In this document: piece after piece, positions 57,980 through 64,000 of the stretch
Position numbering within the stretch: the first letter of the stretch is position 1
Layout of the letters: each line of letters opens with the position of its first letter
From: Cryphonectria parasitica EP155
Lineage: Eukaryota; Ascomycota; Sordariomycetes; Diaporthales; Cryphonectriaceae
Direction: 5' to 3'
NCBI RefSeq assembly: GCF_011745365.1
Contig: NW_024468915.1
Span: 3,140,653 to 3,204,652 of the forward strand
DNA: 64,000 bases
Position numbers and translations under genes: made by a program
Notes under the pieces: generated by a model
Told to the model about the DNA's origin: nothing
Database searches by the model: none
What the model saw: the letters and a program-made list of their open reading frames with translations, nothing else

Positions 57980-58491
57980 AAGGGTGCTAAGGAAAGGAAG
58001 GAAGACAGAAGTTGTACGTTTGACGACGCGAAACGTATGTTATGGACTAGGGATGGGGAGAGGACCGGACAGGGGAAAAGTTACGTTCTCATGAATGAGA
58101 AGGGCGTTGGTGTGGGCAGCCTGTTTGGTTGAAATGATATACCTATGCTTATGGCAAACCTCAGAGACGATCATGCTAGATCGAGGTACACCCCGGAAAA
58201 AGACGGGAATCTACTCTCTTCCCCTACAATGGGAGCATTTGCTTTTTGCTTGCGATATCCCTTACTTGCATATGTGTTTCGTGTCGCCAAAGTTCATGAT
58301 GGGAAGAATCATGGTCAATTGTCTCTTTCAGTACCGCTACCTGCTAATGTATAGAACCGCATTTGACCAACCCTTCGCTGAAACGCCGTCATGACCCGAT
58401 TCATCAAATGAGAACCCAACGCATGAAGATCAGCAAAACGCATCTTACTCTGCGACACAGGCGCATCTCACTTCTTCTCTCCTGCCAGCTA
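57980..58491. other. Intergenic, convergent 3' ends
   Basis: 3' flanks of the p24 gene and the following minus-strand gene; no other feature seen. Confidence 0.5.
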
Positions 58492-59643
58492 TCATGTCCT
58501 GGGCTTGCCTGGCTTCGTGGTCTCGGGCGGATCTGCCGTGGCAGGACCCCAGAGACACCACACGCACTTGAGCTCATTGTTCCGAGGTTTGCAAATGTAC
58601 TGCGGGGCCTCCTTGCGAGGAGCGAGGGCCATCAGGTCCTCCAGGGTGTGCCTGCGGGCCTCGAAGGTGCTGAGGGTCAGGCGGATCTTGGGATGTGGGA
58701 GCTTCAGCAGATCATCCACCTCACGCCTGGTCAGGCTCTTGCTGACGGCCTCCCTGATCATGTCGTCCTCTGCCTGCGTGAAGGACAGGTATTTATCGAT
58801 ACGCCGCTTGATCTCGCCTGCGTACATGGCCTCTTTTGTCTCGGCGGACCGCCCAGAGTCGACTCTGAAGTCATTGGCTATCTGGACCGGATCTTTGCCT
58901 TGGTTGTAGTAGAGATCGATAATGGCCCTGTCATCTTCCTCGGTGAAGTGAGCCGCCGTGTCGTAGTTACATCCCCCTTTGCCCTCGATGAGACATATTC
59001 TCATAGTCACCTCGGCCTCGCTCAGCCCTATCGCCTTGGAGATCTCGCGGATAGTCCTGTTCTTCCTCCTTATCGTCATGAGCAGGTCCCTCTTGATCGG
59101 TGGCAGATGGTACAGAGCCATGAGGTACTCAATATCCAATTTCGATTTCTCTCTTCGATCAGGAGTTGCTGCCTGGGCATCTACAGCACCCTTTGTACTA
59201 TTATCACCGCAATGGACCTGCTCAGCCCTTGGTACTATCTCCAATGTAGAGGTCAAGGGATTCAAGCGGACGTCCTCTTCTCGTAACCCAAGTATATTCA
59301 ATATGGCCTGTTCACTCATGTGAGCATAAGGATTGGAAGAGAGTGCATGTGCCGCACTCGCCGTAGATCGAGAGTGTCCAGCGATGATCCCCTGTGGTGC
59401 TGGGTTTGTGCGCCTGTTTGTGGGAAAGCGGTAATAGGCTGGGTATCGAGTATAAAGTGGACAATATGGTGGACTTGTATCAGAGGGGCCAAATTGTGTA
59501 GACAACTCTGATAGAGGTGTTTTCCAAGCACCATTGTTTGGGTTTTCTTCCAGGTATGTTTCCAGGAGGCCGAGGGAGTGTTGGATTGGGTCGTCAGTAT
59601 CTTGGTCCTCGAGCCCCGTTGCTGGATCTGACCACCTGCGCAT
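58492..59643 (-). CDS. Unrecognised protein with SANT/Myb-like stretches
   Basis: A 383-residue single-exon protein of unknown function. The first 190 residues are polar and rich in Pro/Ser/Asn. From about residue 195 on (LDIEYLMALYHLPPIKRDLLMTI) it is helical. IREISKAIGLSEAEVTMRI resembles a helix-turn-helix. FTEEDDRAIIDLYYNQGKDPVQIANDF and FTQAEDDMIREAVSKSLTRREVDDLL look like two diverged SANT/Myb-type repeats, each starting with T-x-x-(E/D)-D. The end carries CVWCLWG. A DNA-binding role is inference. The ATG at 59643 (MRRWSDPATG) is the longest plausible start. Confidence 0.65.
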   Translation of the reverse strand: MRRWSDPATGLEDQDTDDPIQHSLGLLETYLEENPNNGAWKTPLSELSTQFGPSDTSPPYCPLYTRYPAYYRFPTNRRTNPAPQGIIAGHSRSTASAAHALSSNPYAHMSEQAILNILGLREEDVRLNPLTSTLEIVPRAEQVHCGDNSTKGAVDAQAATPDRREKSKLDIEYLMALYHLPPIKRDLLMTIRRKNRTIREISKAIGLSEAEVTMRICLIEGKGGCNYDTAAHFTEEDDRAIIDLYYNQGKDPVQIANDFRVDSGRSAETKEAMYAGEIKRRIDKYLSFTQAEDDMIREAVSKSLTRREVDDLLKLPHPKIRLTLSTFEARRHTLEDLMALAPRKEAPQYICKPRNNELKCVWCLWGPATADPPETTKPGKPRT

Positions 59644-60313
59644 GGTTGGTAATGATGGTTGGTAATGATTTTGAAGGAGTCAACACTGGCGAGACTCGTG
59701 ATGATGAATCGTGAAATGATCTTCTGGTTCTGGACATACCTAGAAGAACTATAAGGCAGCCGCGATCAGAGTAGTCCCCAGGCCTGTTCTCATAGTATCA
59801 AGGCAGGAGAAGAGAACCTCTTGCAAGTTGTATGTGCTTCAACACATATATGGACGCACAAAACAGTACTTTTGCGAATATTGAATGTATGAGTGTACAA
59901 GCGATCAAGAAAAGTGCATGAAAAAGAAATAAATGGAAAAAAGAAGAAGGAGAGAGTGGGCGAGGGAGAAAGAGTGTGTGTGTATGCGCGCGCAAAAGAG
60001 GCTTCCGCAGCTGCCTATTACCGTTTGGAGATTCATTCACTGTTGGCAAGGCTGGTGAGTAAGTGAATGTAAATGAACATCAGATTACTGACTCCTAAAT
60101 TTCCGTTGCCAGATTGACACCGTATGTTCCTCAGGTAACGTCAAACACGGTGACCGCAGGAGCATTTCAGTAACACATCGAAGTCTGAAACTTGAGTTCT
60201 CTAACAACGAATCCTCCGAGGAATATATTGTGACCTTAAAGTAATTAGTTATTATAGTAAGTATACACAGAGACTCGTCGTCAATTACCACTCCCCCTCG
60301 CACATGACAAAGA
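59644..60313. other. Intergenic
   Basis: Space between two minus-strand genes; a purine-rich tract (about 59926-59990) ends in a short GTGTGT run. No gene seen. Confidence 0.5.
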
Positions 60314-63300
60314 TCAAGGATAATTACACCTCCTCACGCCGTCCTCCCTGAAAATCTCCAAGAAGGGTGCCTCGCTCGAAAAGACGAGGAAGCCGTTGCG
60401 ACAATCCTGTGTTTCCGTTGCCCAAGTAGCCCCTCCGTTCTTCCAGGCCACCAAGTTGCCGTCGTTGCCACCGTGGTATATGAGCTCGGCGGCACCAGGT
60501 CCATAACGGTTCATGGCCCACTGGACGTGCCCGTTGGCGGCGTAGACCACCAGGTTGCCGTCAGGCTGGTAGACAAAACGGTTGCCGTTCTCGAAGATGA
60601 GGAAGGGCGTGTCGCTGGGGCTGACGCGGAATGTATCCCCCCTAAAGGAGACGGAATGACGGCCAGTGTGCACGCCGTTGTTGAACCTGATCTGCTTGGC
60701 GTTTTCGATGGCCTGTGCCTTCTCATGCTCAAAGTTCTGTCTGGCCGCGTCAACGTCTCTTGAGATCGAGGCTCTGGCCTCTTCAATCTCTCTGTTGGCC
60801 TGCTCCTTGGCGAGCTGGATCTCCTTCCTGGCCTGGTCACGCTCTTCTCGGGCGGCATTGATGGCAGCATCCGTCGCGATGGCATCCGTGTCGTAGACGG
60901 GAGCGGCCTCGCGCACTGTCGTGGACAGCTTTGTCGAGCTCGAGTCGCCCCAGATGACACCCAGCCGCAGGATGCCTCCGTTGGTGGATTCGTCCATGGA
61001 GATGCGGCCAAAGAAGCCCTTGAACGTGCCACGGCTGAAAGCAGAGTCGAGGAAGACCGTCTTGATCTGCTCATACTCGATGTTGTCCTTCTTGACCCGG
61101 TCGCCAGCTAGGACTTCGTTCTTGATAGCCTGACCTAGAAGTCTGCGTCCGCGGTTGGTGTACATACAGACGGAGAGGACCCGCACGGCATCCTCTGCCT
61201 TTTGATCGCCTCTAATAGTGGGCACGCCGACCTCGATGGCAGCAGAGGTGATTCGTTCGCCTGGTTGGAAGTTGCTGAGGGTCTTTGGCGTGAGATTTGC
61301 CGCGGGCTATAATTTCATTCAAATAATGCGATTAGTTTTCCGAATCAATCTTCAGTACTGTTCATAGAACACAAGTAATTTCATTGTGGTGTGAGTGAAT
61401 GGGATGACTTACCAGTCCCTTTCTCAAGAGAAGTCCGTTCTCGTACACCACCTCGACCGACCCAACACAACCCCATTTTGTGATGCCAATAGTGATAGAC
61501 TCGACCTGCCACTCGGGGAAGAGGAACTCGAGGTTGTTGAAAAAGTCTCCCTTCTCCGTGTTGGGCGTGGCTCTCGAGACTTGCAGGTGCCTGCCAATCC
61601 CGGGGCTCTTCATCTTGATCTCGTCAAGAGACGTTGTCTCAGCCATTGTGAGGTCCTGGTCCATCTGGTACAGCGCTGGTGAGTCGTTCTCCAGCCTCTC
61701 CTGGTCGATCTGTTCTTGTTTCAGATCCTCCTCCGTCTGCGTCTTGGCCATGATCCTCCTTCCGCTGAGCGGATCCGACTTGGGCTTGAGTGCGTCTGGA
61801 ACTTTGGTGACGGGCAGGCGCGTCTCGAAGAGCAGGGGCGCCTGGAAGGGCTCCTCGTGGTCCTCGTCTGTCGCAAGCTTGGGATCCTTCTCGATCTGGT
61901 CGACCTCGTTGACGATAAACACCATTTGCCTGCGGATGAACTTGCGTGCATCGCTGAAGCCAGCCAGAGACGCATCGAAGCGAGAAGTGTCGAGGGCGGC
62001 AGTCAGCGCAGCCGCATACCTCTTGGCCGCCACCAGGGCATTCTGGTCGCCCGAAGCAGCGGCCTGACCCATCGCCGTGATGGCCCTGGACTTGCTGGGC
62101 GTATCCACTTCTCCTTCGCCCTTCTTACCATCGTTTGCGTCTGTCCAGGGTTCAATCTCCAAAGTCTTGCTCTGGATCCGGTAGACATCGTCTCCGAGCT
62201 TCTTGTACAGGGACTTGTACGACATGAAGGCATCCATCAGCACGTTGGTGTAGATCTGCGCATTCTCATACTGGAGAGGAGAATATTGCGCAGGCTTGAG
62301 CGAGACAAAACTTCGCAGGCTCTCGTACTTGGTCAGGATGGCATGTGTTCTCTGCGGGCAGTCGGCAACGAGGCTGGGGAAGCGGGCAGCAGCCTGCATG
62401 ACGCTCTGGATGTTCCATGGCTGCTCCATCGGCTTGATGTGGCCACCACCGCACCAGCTCACCTGGATGGTGGTCTCGGTGTTCATCTCCAGGTTGGTCC
62501 TGGCGATGCCCACATTGGCCTCTGCGGTGATATCAACTGGGCCAGCTGTCAGAGCGACCTTTGCCTCGGCCTGGATGTCTAGCAGCTTGGCCTTGTTGTG
62601 CACTTTCATGCTGATGATGGCGTTGAACTCGCCTCCTTCTTGGAAGCCAGAGATGAAGCTGTCTCCGTAGACCTTGTTGAAGTCATCTGAGCCGATGCCC
62701 ACAGAGCGCATGGGATTATAGACAAGGGCGTCTTTGAAGTTGACCGTCTGGTTGACGACCTTGACGGAAATGTAGAAGTTGAGGTCGCTCTCCTTGAACT
62801 TGTCCGAATCCACAAACGATCCTCGACCAGAGCCGCCAATCTTGGCCATCTTGACCGAGAGCGCGCCAGAGATGGCCATGTCCTCCGTGACATCGCTGAG
62901 CCTGTCGATGAATCTGCTCGAGTATGTGACCGTCTGGCTTGGGCCCCTCGCTCCGCTGGCGTCGAAGTTGTACTTCTCGTCGCTGGTCGCCATGCCTTCG
63001 AACCGATCCGCAAACTGGTTCTGGGCCTTGATCTTGTTGAGGTCCTCGAGGGTCAGCGCATCCTTCTTGGCAGCCACAGCCTCAGCGATGGCCTTCTGGG
63101 CTGCTGCACGGCGCACTGCCTCATATTCCCTCTTCTCCTTGCGGATCTGCCTCTGCTCTTCGCGCTCCTCTGCCTGGCGCTCTCGCTCTTCCTCCCGTGC
63201 CTGGATCTCCAGTTTTCTCTGGTAGTCACGCTGCTCGCGCATGCGTTCCTTCTCCAGCTTAATCATCTCGAGCCTCTCTTGCTTGTCCAGGCGCGCCTGC

Positions 63301-64000
63301 TCGAGCTCGACCTCGCCTGCTGGCTTCTGGGCGACAACAACTACATCTTTGGCTCCCCGTTTGGGAATCTCTTTCACCTGAAACTTGGTGGATGGCGCCT
63401 TGGTAGTTCCTGTGTTGCTTGATTTGGCGTTTTCTTGCTTGTTACCGACTGATGAAGAGCGCAGTCGGGACTTGGGACCAGCGGGCTTCTCTGGCTCAGC
63501 AGCAGCCTTCTTTGGGTCGGCTTTTCCTGTGGCAGATGTCGACGTGGCCGCGACGGCCTTGATTGATTCCTCGTCGGCGGGGGCCTCGTCGCCGTCTTCT
63601 GTTGAGGCCTTCTCATCATCTTTCCTAGCTGTGTCGCTGTTCTCGGCTTCGGCCTTCTCTTCAGTGTCGTCGATCTCAGGGGTGTCCTCTTTAGCCACAT
63701 CCACAGCAGACTCGCTTCCACTGCCATCTGCGTCGGCTGTTTCTCCCTCTTCTTCTTTTGAACCAGAATCGTCTGCAGCCTGGGCTTCTGCATCTCCCGA
63801 CGCCTCCTCGGCCGATTCATCTTCATCGCCTGCAGCAGCAACGCCCGCCGCCTGGGCGCCCGCATCGGTCTCCTCAGCAGCAGCATCAGCATCATATCCA
63901 GACTGAGCCTTGGAACTAGAGACAATGGCGTAGTCATCGTCACCTCCTGCAGCCTCCAATAGCTTGGCTGCAGCGACAGGACCTTCTTTGACGACCTCCT
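60314..64000 (-). CDS. Large coiled-coil protein with bulb-type lectin domain (5' end outside window)
   Basis: At least 1192 residues from two visible exons, 64000-61413 and 61306-60314, joined across a 106-base intron in phase 0 (LLLRKGL|PAANLTPK). The frame stays open to the window edge, so the start is missing. In order: an Ala/Glu/Asp-rich acidic part, a Lys/Glu charged coiled coil (LEKERMREQRDYQRKLEIQA), a beta-rich core of about 160 residues (from YSSRFIDRLSDVTEDMAISG to TTIQVSWCGGGHIKP) with YGDSFISGFQEGGEF, a helical region, a second coiled coil, then a C-terminal bulb-type lectin domain with the mannose-binding motif QPDGNLVVY and a second, weaker repeat (GGNDGNLVAW). No signal peptide is visible in this part. 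The core recalls MACPF-like pore-forming folds only weakly; that is a guess. Probably intracellular or surface carbohydrate binding; function unknown. Confidence 0.78.

Noticed and set aside
61716..62582. 288-codon frame opposite the lectin/coiled-coil gene
   Set aside because: Shadow of the GC-rich coding exon; no domain or splice partner.

Overview
This is fungal nuclear DNA, and the gene content fits a filamentous ascomycete (Pezizomycotina, probably Sordariomycetes; the species cannot be told). Most genes carry short introns of about 60-130 bases with GT...AG ends. The families are fungal: Zn2Cys6 regulators, HET-domain proteins, a kinase-NB-ARC protein, DUF1996, Erg4, and a separate mitochondrial malonyl-CoA:ACP transacylase. 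I rebuilt the splice sites by eye. Where a join is given, the reading phases agree and the joined protein restores a family motif, unless the entry says otherwise.

Left part (1-12 kb): the 3' end of the V-ATPase proteolipid subunit, the ergosterol gene ERG4 with a tiny last coding exon, a secreted DUF1996 protein with eight exons, an SDR enzyme lacking the usual Tyr-x3-Lys, and a CorA-like membrane protein without GMN.

Middle part (12.5-35.7 kb) looks like an accessory self/non-self recognition region: a HET-domain gene, then (after an organic-solute-transporter-like gene and a Zn2Cys6 factor) a kinase + NB-ARC + TPR-like NLR of about 1417 residues, an ankyrin gene with a STAND-type N-terminus and a C-terminal membrane segment, and an ankyrin-HET gene of 1260 residues. 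AT-rich gene-free patches lie left of the NLR (22.8-23.0 kb) and right of the ankyrin-HET gene (35.9-36.1 kb). A duplicated dyad element sits upstream of the ankyrin gene.

Right part (36.5-64 kb) returns to conserved genes: mitochondrial malonyl-CoA:ACP transacylase, a Zn2Cys6 domain fused to a hexapeptide acetyltransferase domain, then about 12.5 kb with no convincing protein gene but many microsatellites and a recurring TACAGTA/TACTGTA word, then SWC4 (chromatin) divergent from a p24 cargo receptor, an unrecognised protein with SANT-like stretches, and a large coiled-coil protein with a bulb-type lectin domain that runs off the right edge.

The most interesting items are the kinase-NLR and its HET/ankyrin neighbourhood, the regulator-acetyltransferase fusion whose usual catalytic histidine appears replaced, the large gene-free upstream region of that fusion gene, and the lectin/coiled-coil protein at the right edge.
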